Assembly (NCBI GenBank): GCA_045587205.1
Contig: JAZNBV010000057.1
Span: 1 to 9,765, forward strand
DNA: 9,765 bases
From: SIG78 sp045587205
GTDB lineage: Bacteria > Verrucomicrobiota > Lentisphaeria > Victivallales > Victivallaceae
Direction of reading: 5' to 3'
Made by a program: the position numbers and the translations under genes. Positions 1-6,876 of the stretch are shown here, piece after piece. The notes below the pieces were generated by a model. It did no database searches. It was not told the origin of the DNA and saw only the letters and a list, made by a program, of their open reading frames with translations. Position 1 is the stretch's first letter, and each line of letters begins with the position of its first letter.

Positions 1-180
1 GATGGCGGCTTGGGAAGTATTGAGAAGTATTGGGAAGTATTGGGAGGGTTTGGGAGGAAATATTGCCGCCTTTACTGTAAGCAATACGGTTTGATGTTGC
101 AACACCGGTTTAAAGCGGCAAAGAAAACTCCCAAAATTTCCCAAAGCCTCTCAAAACCTCCCAAAATCTCCCACGCCGCC
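1..180. repeat. Long imperfect palindrome made of 10-bp units (left copy)
   Basis: Positions 11-60 are five 10-bp units, TGGGAAGTAT, TGAGAAGTAT, TGGGAAGTAT, TGGGAGGGTT and TGGGAGGAAA. Positions 124-173 hold five related units on the opposite strand (read in reverse complement: TGGGAGATTT, TGGGAGGTTT, TGAGAGGCTT, TGGGAAATTT, TGGGAGTTTT). The two arms are bracketed by GGCGGC (4-9) and GCCGCC (175-180). Inside them is a second inverted pair, GCCGCCTTTA (65-74) and TAAAGCGGC (111-119). All of these share a centre near position 92, so the whole stretch is one nested palindrome with a central spacer of about 36 nt. The first 99 bp recur at 9667-9765 with 95/99 identity. No transposase is present. 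It may be a MITE-like or REP-like intergenic element; its function is unknown. Confidence 0.85.
32..54 (+). other. G-quadruplex-capable motif in left repeat
   Basis: Four GGG tracts at 32-34, 42-44, 46-48 and 52-54 are separated by loops of 7, 1 and 3 nt. This satisfies the usual G3/N1-7 rule for an intramolecular G-quadruplex on the plus strand. The motif arises from the 10-bp unit structure and is identical in the right-hand copy. Folding in the cell is not shown by the sequence. Confidence 0.5.
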
Positions 181-192
181 ACACACAACTTT

Positions 193-273
193 GCGCCGCG
201 AAAGCGGCAGAACTCTACTCTGCCGCAACGCACAATTCCGCGCCGCGAAGGCGGCAGACCTCTACTCCGCCGC
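193..273. repeat. Two direct copies of a 34-bp GC-rich hairpin unit
   Basis: Units at 193-226 and 240-273 agree at 31 of 34 positions and repeat with a 47-bp period. Each begins GCGCCGCGAA and contains three mutually complementary GCCGC/GCGGC blocks. The middle block can pair upstream, giving GCCGC-GAAA-GCGGC with a tetraloop in unit 1, or downstream, giving GCGGCAGA with TCTGCCGC around a 7-nt loop. In unit 2 the downstream stem has one mismatch read as plus strand but a G-U pair read as minus-strand RNA. The units lie 14 nt past the stop codon of the minus-strand LysRS gene, so they would be in its 3' untranslated region. There is no U-tract, so they are not a classical intrinsic terminator; an mRNA 3'-end stabiliser or part of the neighbouring repeat is possible. 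Confidence 0.75.
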
Positions 274-286
274 GCCCCCATTTTCA

Positions 287-2326
287 TCAGGCGATGGCAG
301 TACCTTCCGGCACCGCATCATCCACAAAAATCACTTTGCAGCCGCAGGCATTGTTGGCACCTGCCAGCAGCATACCTTCGCTGGTAACGCCGGTAATGCG
401 TTTGGGTTCCAGGTTCGCCAGCACAATGATCTTTTTGCCGATAAGTTCTTCGACCTTGTAATATTCTTTGATGGAAGAAACGATCACGCGTTCACCGATA
501 CCGTCATTGAGAGTCAGTTTCAGGCAATTGTGCGATTTGCGTATTTCGGCAGCCTTGACGATTTTGCAGACGCGCAGATCAAGTTTGGCAAAGTCATCAA
601 AGGTGATATTTTCCTTGAACGGCTTGACCGGATCGGGTTCGCCGTATTCCACAACTTTTTCCTCTTCTGCAGCAGCTTCGATCTGCGGGGCAACCTCTTC
701 TTCGCGCCGGGGCGTGGAGAAATCCAGCAGATGCAGATAGCGGCTCTTGTCGATGGCAAACAGAAAGAGGTAAAGGCGCGGTCCGGCATCTTTGTTGATC
801 AGAAGTTTGTATGCGTTGGCAAAGAATGTTGCCTGCTTTTTGCGCACATCGCCCTTGAACGGATCCACAGCAAAGTCGGTTCCGGCGGGGAAATTACGCT
901 TGATTATATCGTAAAGTTCGGTCTGCAGCGAATCCAGATCGTAGTTTCCGGCAGCCAGAAAAGCGTGCAGCGCAGCGATATCGGCTTTTTCTTCATCATT
1001 AAAGCTGTTGTATGCATCCCAGTTGCGGTAGGTATTGATAGTGTTTTTCATTTCCGGTGCGCACTGTTCCACCCAGAACTTGGCAAGTTCAATACGCGTA
1101 TCAATAACATCCTGCGCAAAGTCGTAACCGATCTTTTCAAAGAGTATTTTCACCAGATCGCTGCGGAAATCGACCACCGAACCGAGCTGAACCAGCAGAT
1201 TCATCGGCACTGTGCTGACAACTTTATCGCCGGTAAGACAGCGTTCGATGATCTCGCTGGTGACTTCATTGGCTTTGCCGTCAATAAAATCGCTGTACTG
1301 CTTGTCAAATTCGCGGTACTGCGCAAGAATACCTTCGTCAAAGCAGAAGTCGAATGCCTTGTTGGGCGCAGACTTGCTGTAAAGCCACAGAATGATCTCC
1401 GGCTGATAGATCTTCAAAAGCGTTGCCGGAGTCAGGTTCAAACCGCTGGAACCGGACATCTTGCCGGTACAGCCCCGGATACCGATGAATTCATAGCCCT
1501 GGAAAATCGGTGCCGGATAGTTGAAGATTTTTTCGGAAATTACTTTGCTGGTCTGGTAACTGCCGTTGGGGCTGGCGTGATCCTTCCCGCCGGGCTCAAA
1601 GTCAATTTGTTCATACATCCAGCGCATCGGCCAGTCGATTTTCCAGGCCAGTTTGCAGTCGTGATCATTTACAAAGTTGAAGGTGCCTTTGTGACCGCAT
1701 TTACATTCGTATTCTGCTTCGGTGCAATCGCTGCTCAAGCTGGTAATGCAAGTGGTATCGCGGCGGCACTTTTCGCAATAAATGGCTACGGGATAGTAAT
1801 TTTCGCGCTCGCCCTCGGCGATTTCCTGCGTACGGAAACTGGCAAGAATGTCAAAGATCTCGCCGCGTTTTTTCAGCGCAGTAAGAATGTGTTCAGTGTA
1901 TTTACCGGCACGGTACATTTCCGCCTGATGGCGGTAATCGAGTTCAATGCCGAAATCTTTGATGGCACTTTCAAACTCTTTTTCAAAGTACACGGCGTAA
2001 TTTTCCGACCCGTCTTTGAAGGGGTTGGGTGTATCAACATAGCAGCAGCCGATATATTTTTCGATCTCTTTGGCGGTTTCTTCGCCCAGATCGGCTACAT
2101 TTTTGGGCACTTTGCGCAGACGGTCGTATTCGTCCCACGAAAAGAGCAGACGCGCCTTTTTGCCCAGTTTACGCAGTGACTGCACAACAAAAAAACTGGT
2201 GGCAATATCGCGAAAGTTGCCGATATGGATACTGCCGGAGGGACTGATCCCCGCCGCGCAGACATATTCGGGCTTGTTGGGATTGCGTTCTATGATCTTT
2301 CTGGCGATCTCTTCTGACCAATGCAT
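287..2326 (-). CDS. lysK: Class I lysyl-tRNA synthetase fused to C-terminal tRNA-binding OB domain
   Basis: Charges tRNA-Lys with lysine in the cytoplasm. Residues about 1-540 match the class I (LysK, archaeal/spirochaetal-type) enzyme: HIGH-type motif HIGN at 34-37 within a GSIHIGN context, KMSKS-type motif KMSGSSG at 289-295, and a CxxC (184, 187) and CxC (208, 210) pair that could bind zinc. An acidic, Ala/Glu-rich linker (about 541-570) joins an additional domain at about 574-679 that looks like the EMAP/Trbp111/MetRS C-terminal OB fold, with its LDLRV strand near 582 and the typical ITGVTSEGMLLA segment near 644-655. At 679 residues the protein is well over the roughly 500-550 of stand-alone class I enzymes, because of this fusion. 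The ATG at 2326 follows a GAAAGG ribosome-binding site and a good promoter. The start, length and both catalytic motifs are intact. No class II lysS is seen here, but the window is too small to say it is absent. Confidence 0.95.
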   Translation of the reverse strand: MHWSEEIARKIIERNPNKPEYVCAAGISPSGSIHIGNFRDIATSFFVVQSLRKLGKKARLLFSWDEYDRLRKVPKNVADLGEETAKEIEKYIGCCYVDTPNPFKDGSENYAVYFEKEFESAIKDFGIELDYRHQAEMYRAGKYTEHILTALKKRGEIFDILASFRTQEIAEGERENYYPVAIYCEKCRRDTTCITSLSSDCTEAEYECKCGHKGTFNFVNDHDCKLAWKIDWPMRWMYEQIDFEPGGKDHASPNGSYQTSKVISEKIFNYPAPIFQGYEFIGIRGCTGKMSGSSGLNLTPATLLKIYQPEIILWLYSKSAPNKAFDFCFDEGILAQYREFDKQYSDFIDGKANEVTSEIIERCLTGDKVVSTVPMNLLVQLGSVVDFRSDLVKILFEKIGYDFAQDVIDTRIELAKFWVEQCAPEMKNTINTYRNWDAYNSFNDEEKADIAALHAFLAAGNYDLDSLQTELYDIIKRNFPAGTDFAVDPFKGDVRKKQATFFANAYKLLINKDAGPRLYLFLFAIDKSRYLHLLDFSTPRREEEVAPQIEAAAEEEKVVEYGEPDPVKPFKENITFDDFAKLDLRVCKIVKAAEIRKSHNCLKLTLNDGIGERVIVSSIKEYYKVEELIGKKIIVLANLEPKRITGVTSEGMLLAGANNACGCKVIFVDDAVPEGTAIA

Positions 2327-2337
2327 AATGTATAAAA

Positions 2338-2402
2338 CCTTTCATCTATTGTTTTTAAAATAAAATCACCATTAATATACCCCACAACCTGCTATTTTTC
2401 AA
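2338..2402 (-). promoter_or_regulatory. Promoter and RBS of the LysRS gene
   Basis: On the minus strand, a -35 box TTGAAA (2397-2402), a 17-bp spacer and a -10 box TATATT (2374-2379) match the sigma-70 consensus well. Transcription would start near 2366, leaving a leader of about 40 nt. A GAAAGG ribosome-binding site at 2338-2343 sits 11 nt ahead of the ATG. There is no room for a T-box leader or lysine riboswitch. Confidence 0.6.
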
Positions 2403-2412
2403 GCCTATTGCC

Positions 2413-2429
2413 GAAAAAAGGATTTTTTC
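2413..2429. repeat. A/T-rich perfect inverted repeat
   Basis: GAAAAAA (2413-2419) and TTTTTTC (2423-2429) form a perfect 7-bp inverted repeat around GGA. It lies between the divergent lysK and SGNH genes, just upstream of the lysK -35 box. It may be an operator or simply AT-rich curved DNA. Confidence 0.35.
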
Positions 2430-2457
2430 CTGCAGAATAGAACTATTTTAGCAAATA

Positions 2458-2474
2458 AAACCGTTTTCCGGTTT
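2458..2474. repeat. Inverted repeat AAACCG-N5-CGGTTT upstream of the SGNH operon
   Basis: AAACCG (2458-2463) and CGGTTT (2469-2474) are perfect inverted repeats separated by TTTTC, immediately upstream of the likely promoter of the sugar cluster. The left half is part of a 14-bp string, AATAAAACCGTTTT (2454-2467), that recurs exactly at 3754-3767 before the second gene of the cluster. A regulator-binding site is a reasonable guess, not a demonstrated one. Confidence 0.35.
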
Positions 2475-2476
2475 GA

Positions 2477-2533
2477 TTTACGCCGTTTGTGTATTATCTT
2501 AAAATGGCATAACAACTTTTTTTAATTATGGAG
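2477..2533 (+). promoter_or_regulatory. Candidate promoter and RBS of the SGNH-GH20-MFS operon
   Basis: TTTACG (2477-2482), a 17-bp spacer and TAAAAT (2500-2505) form a fair sigma-70-like pair; an alternative -10 box is TATTAT at 2492-2497, which lacks a good -35. A clear GGAG ribosome-binding site at 2530-2533 lies 7 nt before the ATG at 2541. The RBS is secure, the promoter boxes less so. Confidence 0.4.
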
Positions 2534-2540
2534 CATACTT

Positions 2541-3755
2541 ATGAAAAAAACTCTCTGGACTATTCTTCTCTGCAGTGCCGCAACCGTGTTTGCTGCCAAC
2601 AGTCCCTCTGAAATTATGCTGGATGACTGTTCCAACGCAGCTGTCTGGCAGGATAAAGATAAAAAATATGCCGCAGCTGCCGTTAAAGACAATACCAGAA
2701 ATGTTATGCAGATAACCCACCCCGGAATGACTTTGCGCCGGGGCTTGAGCGGTCTTTCGCCCATACCTGAACGCAATGCTATGAACGGTATATCATTGGA
2801 AATCAAGGGCAACGGAGATGACTTTCATCTGCCCTTTTCGCTGGTCGGCTACGGCAGCAACCGCGGCTGGACTTACACGGCGTATCTGCACGTCCGCGGC
2901 ACAGAATGGCGCAAATACACTCTGCGCTGGGATCAGTTCACTGCCGGCGACGGCAACCCGTACTGGGATTTCAATATGCCTGGCGCTTTCGGCCCTGACG
3001 GCATTGACGGTCTGATGTTCGGCGACCGCTGGAACATCTGGTACTGCAACCGCAAATACCCGGTCAGAAAGGTGCTGGTGCGTAATATAAAAATGGTCAA
3101 AGATGTTCCCGCCAAAGTTCAGCTTGTCACCACCCCCGGCCAGAGAGTCAAAGATGTCATTGCCAAGATGAAAGCCGGCAAAAAGGTGTTGATTATGTGT
3201 ACCGGTGACTCCATTACTGCCGGCACCGGCGTAGAAAATGCCGACTTGAACCGCTACGGTGTAAAACTGCAGAAAAAACTGCGTGAATTTTATAAAAACA
3301 ACAATATCAATGTGGAAGTTGTAGCCGTCGGCGGCGCCCGCACCTACGATCTGCGGGTCTGGTCCGACCGTGATTATCCCGGCAAACGGCCTGATCTGGT
3401 TACGATTATGATCGGCTACAACGACAAATCTTCGCGCAATTCAGCAGCGTATTACAAAGAATCACTGTCGCGGGCGGTCAACCGGATCCTGACCGCATCG
3501 GAAGGAACTCCGGCAATCCTGCTGCTGCCGCCGATTCCCGGCCGCGGCCCGCGCTACAATATGATGAACGACTATACCGATGCCTGCATTGCGCTGGCAA
3601 AAGAGCGCGATCTGGAATACTTTGAACTGGCGCCGCTGTTCAAAAAACTGCCCCGCGCCACCACTTTTGACCGTTATTTCGACGATATGGCGCACCCCAA
3701 TGCTGACGGTCACGAGTTCATAGCCGCCAAATTGGCAGAGTATCTTACACGATAA
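2541..3755 (+). CDS. Exported SGNH/GDSL-family hydrolase with jelly-roll-like N-terminal domain
   Basis: Predicted secreted ester hydrolase, probably a carbohydrate or acetyl-xylan-type esterase; the substrate cannot be read from sequence. Residues 1-18/19 form a Sec signal peptide: basic MKK, hydrophobic core, VFA|AN cleavage. Residues about 25-187 are rich in Trp, Tyr and Gly, start with LDDC and end with a strand reading VRNIKMV; this resembles CIA30/CBM11-like galactose-binding jelly rolls. The SGNH domain spans about 213-404: block I GDSIT with nucleophile Ser224, block II Gly near 264-265, block III GYND with Asn294, and block V DDMAHP with Asp382 and His385. All four hallmark residues are present, so the enzyme should be active. 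It is the first gene of a three-gene unit with 28 bp to the next start. The length of 404 fits a two-domain architecture. The N-terminal domain assignment is tentative. Confidence 0.9.
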   Translation: MKKTLWTILLCSAATVFAANSPSEIMLDDCSNAAVWQDKDKKYAAAAVKDNTRNVMQITHPGMTLRRGLSGLSPIPERNAMNGISLEIKGNGDDFHLPFSLVGYGSNRGWTYTAYLHVRGTEWRKYTLRWDQFTAGDGNPYWDFNMPGAFGPDGIDGLMFGDRWNIWYCNRKYPVRKVLVRNIKMVKDVPAKVQLVTTPGQRVKDVIAKMKAGKKVLIMCTGDSITAGTGVENADLNRYGVKLQKKLREFYKNNNINVEVVAVGGARTYDLRVWSDRDYPGKRPDLVTIMIGYNDKSSRNSAAYYKESLSRAVNRILTASEGTPAILLLPPIPGRGPRYNMMNDYTDACIALAKERDLEYFELAPLFKKLPRATTFDRYFDDMAHPNADGHEFIAAKLAEYLTR

Positions 3756-3770
3756 TAAAACCGTTTTTTC

Positions 3771-3775
3771 AAGGA
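3771..3775 (+). promoter_or_regulatory. RBS of the GH20-like gene
   Basis: AAGGA, 8 nt before the ATG at 3784, supports this start. An out-of-frame ATG at 3779 overlaps the spacer and is ignored. The string AATAAAACCGTTTT at 3754-3767, overlapping the stop codon of the preceding gene, is an exact repeat of one upstream of that gene. Confidence 0.6.
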
Positions 3776-3783
3776 TATGTATT

Positions 3784-4734
3784 ATGGATCTCTTAAAAAT
3801 TATGCTGGTGCGGACTTCCAACAACTTTTGGGAAGACTGCATTCCTCCGGAAGATGTCATCAACGAAAATCCGCGCATACGCACCCGTTATTACCGGCCC
3901 TACTTCAACTGCAATATGCAGGTTTTGGAGCGTATCCTCAAAAAAATGAGTGCCTGCGGTCTTAATGCAGTGCTCTTTGATGTGGGCGACTCGGTACGTT
4001 TCCGCAGCCGTCCGGATGTGGGGCTGCCCGATGCTTTGAGCATAGATCAGTACCGCGACGTGCTTAAAATGTGCCGCGATCTGGGGCTGGAACCGTTCCC
4101 GAAACTCAATTTTTCCAGCTGCCACGATGCGTGGCTGGGCCGTTACAGCCGGATGCTTTCCACTCCGGAGTATTACAGCTGCTGCCGCGATCTGATTGAC
4201 GAAACGGTGGAACTTTTTGATGGGCCGCGGCTCTTCCATATCGGTATGGATGAAGAGGATTTCGGTAATCAGCGGCACTACGAATATATTGTTATCCGCC
4301 GGAAAAATCTCTGGTGGCACGACCTCAATTTCCTGGCAGAATGTGTAAAATTTGCCGATTCGCGCCCGTGGGTATGGTCAGATAAGATCTGGCATACGGA
4401 TCTTACTGAATTCAAAAACAATATGCCCAAATATGTCCTGCAGAGCAACTGGTACTACGGACCTGACTTTGAGATGGATCCGGCAAAAAACAATCAGGCC
4501 GAACGAATCAAGGGTTTTCTGGATCTGAACGAACTCGGTTACGATCAGCTGCCGACAGGAAGCAACTTTATGTATCCGGGAAACTTTCCGCAGATGGTGG
4601 ATTTCTGTCAGAAAAACATTAAAAATGTTGTCGGGTATATGACGTTCCCCTGCCGTGGGGTACTTGCCAAGTACGAGCGCGAATATCTTAACTGTGCTGA
4701 AGTGGCGCAAAAAGCGTTTGCTTTACTGAAATAA
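3784..4734 (+). CDS. GH20-like TIM-barrel protein, cytoplasmic (putative glycosidase)
   Basis: A 316-residue protein that looks like a stand-alone TIM barrel of the GH20 (beta-N-acetylhexosaminidase) type. The key evidence is FHIGMDEED (151-159), which resembles the GH20 catalytic HxGxDE motif, with Asp156 as the likely polarising residue and Glu157 as the likely acid/base. Regularly spaced barrel strands follow: NAVLFDVGD (61-69), EPFPKLNF (103-110), RPWVWSD (194-200), KYVLQSNWYYG (216-226), and NVVGYMTFP (281-289). Aromatics near the strand ends (Trp196, Trp198, Trp223, Tyr224, Tyr225) would suit sugar stacking. It lacks the N-terminal GH20b domain and any signal peptide, so it would act in the cytoplasm. 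It lies 28 bp after the SGNH gene and 20 bp before the transporter gene. It could instead be an inactive or divergent barrel; hexosaminidase specificity is not established. Confidence 0.75.
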   Translation: MDLLKIMLVRTSNNFWEDCIPPEDVINENPRIRTRYYRPYFNCNMQVLERILKKMSACGLNAVLFDVGDSVRFRSRPDVGLPDALSIDQYRDVLKMCRDLGLEPFPKLNFSSCHDAWLGRYSRMLSTPEYYSCCRDLIDETVELFDGPRLFHIGMDEEDFGNQRHYEYIVIRRKNLWWHDLNFLAECVKFADSRPWVWSDKIWHTDLTEFKNNMPKYVLQSNWYYGPDFEMDPAKNNQAERIKGFLDLNELGYDQLPTGSNFMYPGNFPQMVDFCQKNIKNVVGYMTFPCRGVLAKYEREYLNCAEVAQKAFALLK

Positions 4735-4754
4735 ATTGAACTGGAAAACTCTGT

Positions 4755-6008
4755 ATGTCTGAAAAAATTGCTGTTCAGCCGGAGCGGCTGCGCGCGGAGC
4801 GATTTACCATTGCGTCCAGCTGCTGCGGATTTACCGGCGAAGCGGTGCTGACCGAAAGCGCCGTAATTATGCTTTTTGCAGGTATGCTCGGCGCCGGAGA
4901 ATCGCTTAAACTGCTTACCACCGCAGTATTCCCGTTTTTAAGCGGGCTTTTGATGCTGCCGATGGCGTATCTGGCAATGAAAAGCACCTGCCGCAAGATG
5001 ACCGTTATTGCCACAATGCTGGCGGCAGCGGCATATATTCTGACTGTTTTCACCCCGCTGGCGGGAGCGTTCAAAGTACAGGCGCTTTTGATTCTGCTGA
5101 TTGTTTTTGCCGTATCGTTAAGCGGCTTTGTGGCGGGGTGGTTCCCTTTGCTGGATACCTTTCTGCTGCCGGAGCGGCGGACGGGATTCATTGGCAGAAT
5201 GCGTTTTATGCATCAGCTTTCGGCAGTGACATTTCTTTTTGTCAGCGGTTATCTGCTGGGTAAAACCCCCTCGCTGCAGGCATTGCAGCTGGTCATACTG
5301 ATCGCCGGAATCATCTTTACCGGGCGCGCAATATTCATCTGGATGCTGCCGCCGTTCAAAGAAGAAAAAGTTATCAATGTATCCTGGAAAAATGGCTTGA
5401 ACATTGCCTGGAACAACCGCAATCTGCGCGGAAAAGCCTTTTATGTGGCATTGCTTAATCTGGCAACTTACGGCATTACACCTCTGTGGATAATCAATCT
5501 TCAGAAACACGGTCAGCCGGATAATGTACTTATCTACATATCCGCCGCCGCGCTTTCGGGTATGATGATCGGTTATTTGAGCGTGGGCAGGCTGCGTATT
5601 ACCGATCACGGCAAAATGGTGCAGCTCCTGCAGAGGATACTTTTGATCCTTTCAATAATACTGCTGTTTCTGCCGGTGGAAGGCAGATTTGCCGCGCTGC
5701 CGGTGGGGGCGGTGCTGCTGATCTATAATTTTTGCGTGGCACTTACTTCAGTCAACGCCACTGCGCTGATGATGGATGCCGCCACGCCGGGCAATAAAAC
5801 TATGGCAATGGCGTTTTTCGGGGCATTGGGCAATACGGGGATCGGCAGTTCGCGCGTTCTGGCGGCAATGCTGGTAAAATCCCCGCTGGCGGCAATGCTC
5901 GAAAAAAACGGCAGATTCAATATCTTTGAAGCCGCACTCCTCTGTGCGGTGATCCTGCTTTTACTTATGCTGGCAGCAGATATCTGCAGAAAATTCCGGA
6001 ATAAATAA
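4755..6008 (+). CDS. MFS-type transporter, 12 transmembrane segments
   Basis: A 417-residue integral membrane protein with about 12 hydrophobic helices, roughly at 33-47, 53-74, 82-101, 106-130, 151-168, 175-198, 227-246, 257-278, 291-307, 311-330, 349-372 and 388-409. A charged cytoplasmic loop at about 138-150 (LPERRTGFIGRMR) resembles the Arg-rich loops of MFS carriers, and a longer polar loop near 201-226 separates the two six-helix halves. Both ends are basic and likely cytoplasmic. The gene is the last of the plus-strand unit, 20 bp after the GH20-like gene, with only a weak GGAAAA-like RBS, which suggests translational coupling. By context it imports a sugar or oligosaccharide released by the exported esterase, but the substrate is not visible in the sequence. 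It ends 30 bp before the convergent speE stop. Confidence 0.85.
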   Translation: MSEKIAVQPERLRAERFTIASSCCGFTGEAVLTESAVIMLFAGMLGAGESLKLLTTAVFPFLSGLLMLPMAYLAMKSTCRKMTVIATMLAAAAYILTVFTPLAGAFKVQALLILLIVFAVSLSGFVAGWFPLLDTFLLPERRTGFIGRMRFMHQLSAVTFLFVSGYLLGKTPSLQALQLVILIAGIIFTGRAIFIWMLPPFKEEKVINVSWKNGLNIAWNNRNLRGKAFYVALLNLATYGITPLWIINLQKHGQPDNVLIYISAAALSGMMIGYLSVGRLRITDHGKMVQLLQRILLILSIILLFLPVEGRFAALPVGAVLLIYNFCVALTSVNATALMMDAATPGNKTMAMAFFGALGNTGIGSSRVLAAMLVKSPLAAMLEKNGRFNIFEAALLCAVILLLLMLAADICRKFRNK

Positions 6009-6038
6009 CTACTCCGTTTCAGCGTATCCAGCACTGTT

Positions 6039-6866
6039 TCAGGCAAGAAATTTATTGACAAATGCCGGAAGATGAAAAGCGCTTTGGTGAATCTCGGCAG
6101 TGTAGTAGCGCAACTCTTCAGCCAGAACCTCATCAACCGGGCGCACCGGCTGATCCACCGGCGATTTTTTAGAGGCCACGCATACCCCGATCGACCCTGC
6201 CGGATAGGTGGGCACAGCAATAAATGCGTATCCGCTGTATGGAAAAAGCTCTCCGGTAAAGCTGCAGAGGCGTTTGACCGTATCCTGATAAAGAAATACT
6301 GATTCGGCTTGCGATGCAGCAGCGCCGTCTGCTTTGAGCGCCTTATATACCGCCTCGTAAAACGGTTTACCGAACAGCACTTCGCCCGGGCCCACGGGAT
6401 CGCTGGAGTCCACGATTATAACATCGTATTCATTGCTGCAATTACGCACAAATTCCAAACCGTCGCCAATATGCAGATGCATACGTTTATCATCAAATCC
6501 GCACGCGGTGGAGGGTATATATTTTTTGCAGAGTTCCACTACTTTGCCGTCGATTTCGCACTGATCGATATGTTTTACGCACCGGTGCCGCGCAACTTCC
6601 CTCGCCACGCCGCCGTCGCCGCCGCCGATGATCAGGACTTTTTCCGGATTCTTACAAAGATGCATAACCGGATGCACCATCATTTCCTGATAGGCAAATT
6701 CATCGAATTCAGTCAGCTGTATAACGCCGTCAAGCACCAGCATTCTGCCCAGCGATGCGGTCTGAAATATCTGGATATGCTGATAATCGCTCCGGCAGTC
6801 GCAAAGCACCTCTCTGATTTCTATGGCGTTGCCGATGCCGTTGACCATTTCGTGAAACAATTGCAT
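6039..6866 (-). CDS. speE: Spermidine synthase (putrescine aminopropyltransferase)
   Basis: Transfers the aminopropyl group of decarboxylated SAM to putrescine, giving spermidine and methylthioadenosine. The 275-residue length is normal for SpeE. The N-terminal beta domain includes YQHIQIF (28-34) and LDGVIQLTEFDEFAYQE (45-61). The Rossmann methyltransferase-like core carries GGGDGG (81-86), the acidic CEID with Glu104, HIGDG (132-136), and DSSDP (153-157), whose Asp156 is the likely catalytic/putrescine-binding residue. QAES (186-189), TYPAGSIG (220-227) and YYTAEIHQSAFHLPAF (254-269) match the family C-terminus. In the TYPAGSIG segment an Ile-Gly stands where many homologues have an aromatic residue. 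The AGGAG ribosome-binding site (6872-6876) overlaps the speD stop, with only 8 bp between genes. Confidence 0.97.
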   Translation of the reverse strand: MQLFHEMVNGIGNAIEIREVLCDCRSDYQHIQIFQTASLGRMLVLDGVIQLTEFDEFAYQEMMVHPVMHLCKNPEKVLIIGGGDGGVAREVARHRCVKHIDQCEIDGKVVELCKKYIPSTACGFDDKRMHLHIGDGLEFVRNCSNEYDVIIVDSSDPVGPGEVLFGKPFYEAVYKALKADGAAASQAESVFLYQDTVKRLCSFTGELFPYSGYAFIAVPTYPAGSIGVCVASKKSPVDQPVRPVDEVLAEELRYYTAEIHQSAFHLPAFVNKFLA

Positions 6867-6870
6867 AAGT

Positions 6871-6876
6871 TCTCCT
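6871..6876 (-). promoter_or_regulatory. RBS of speE overlapping the speD stop codon
   Basis: Read on the minus strand, AGGAGA lies 4 nt before the speE ATG and overlaps the TAG stop of speD (6875-6877). This arrangement favours translational coupling of the two polyamine enzymes. Confidence 0.7.

Noticed and set aside
1..180. Insertion sequence
   Set aside because: The palindrome has no transposase and I cannot see a target-site duplication; a non-autonomous element remains possible but unproven.
10..387. Open frame of 125 codons running through the left repeats
   Set aside because: It translates the 10-bp repeats and hairpins into low-complexity sequence and then runs into the antisense of lysK; no RBS.
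191..2179. Very long open frame (662 codons) on the plus strand opposite lysK
   Set aside because: It lies wholly antisense to a well-supported LysRS, has no recognisable domain, and its Phe/Ile/Ala-rich product is what the complement of lysK codons yields. It has no credible RBS and starts inside the hairpin repeats.
2327..2540. T-box or lysine riboswitch in the lysK leader
   Set aside because: The predicted leader is only about 40 nt, far too short for either, and no matching conserved elements are seen.
6009..6038. Bidirectional terminator between the convergent MFS and speE genes
   Set aside because: The 30-bp gap has a repeated GTTTCAG but no strong stem followed by a T-tract in either direction.
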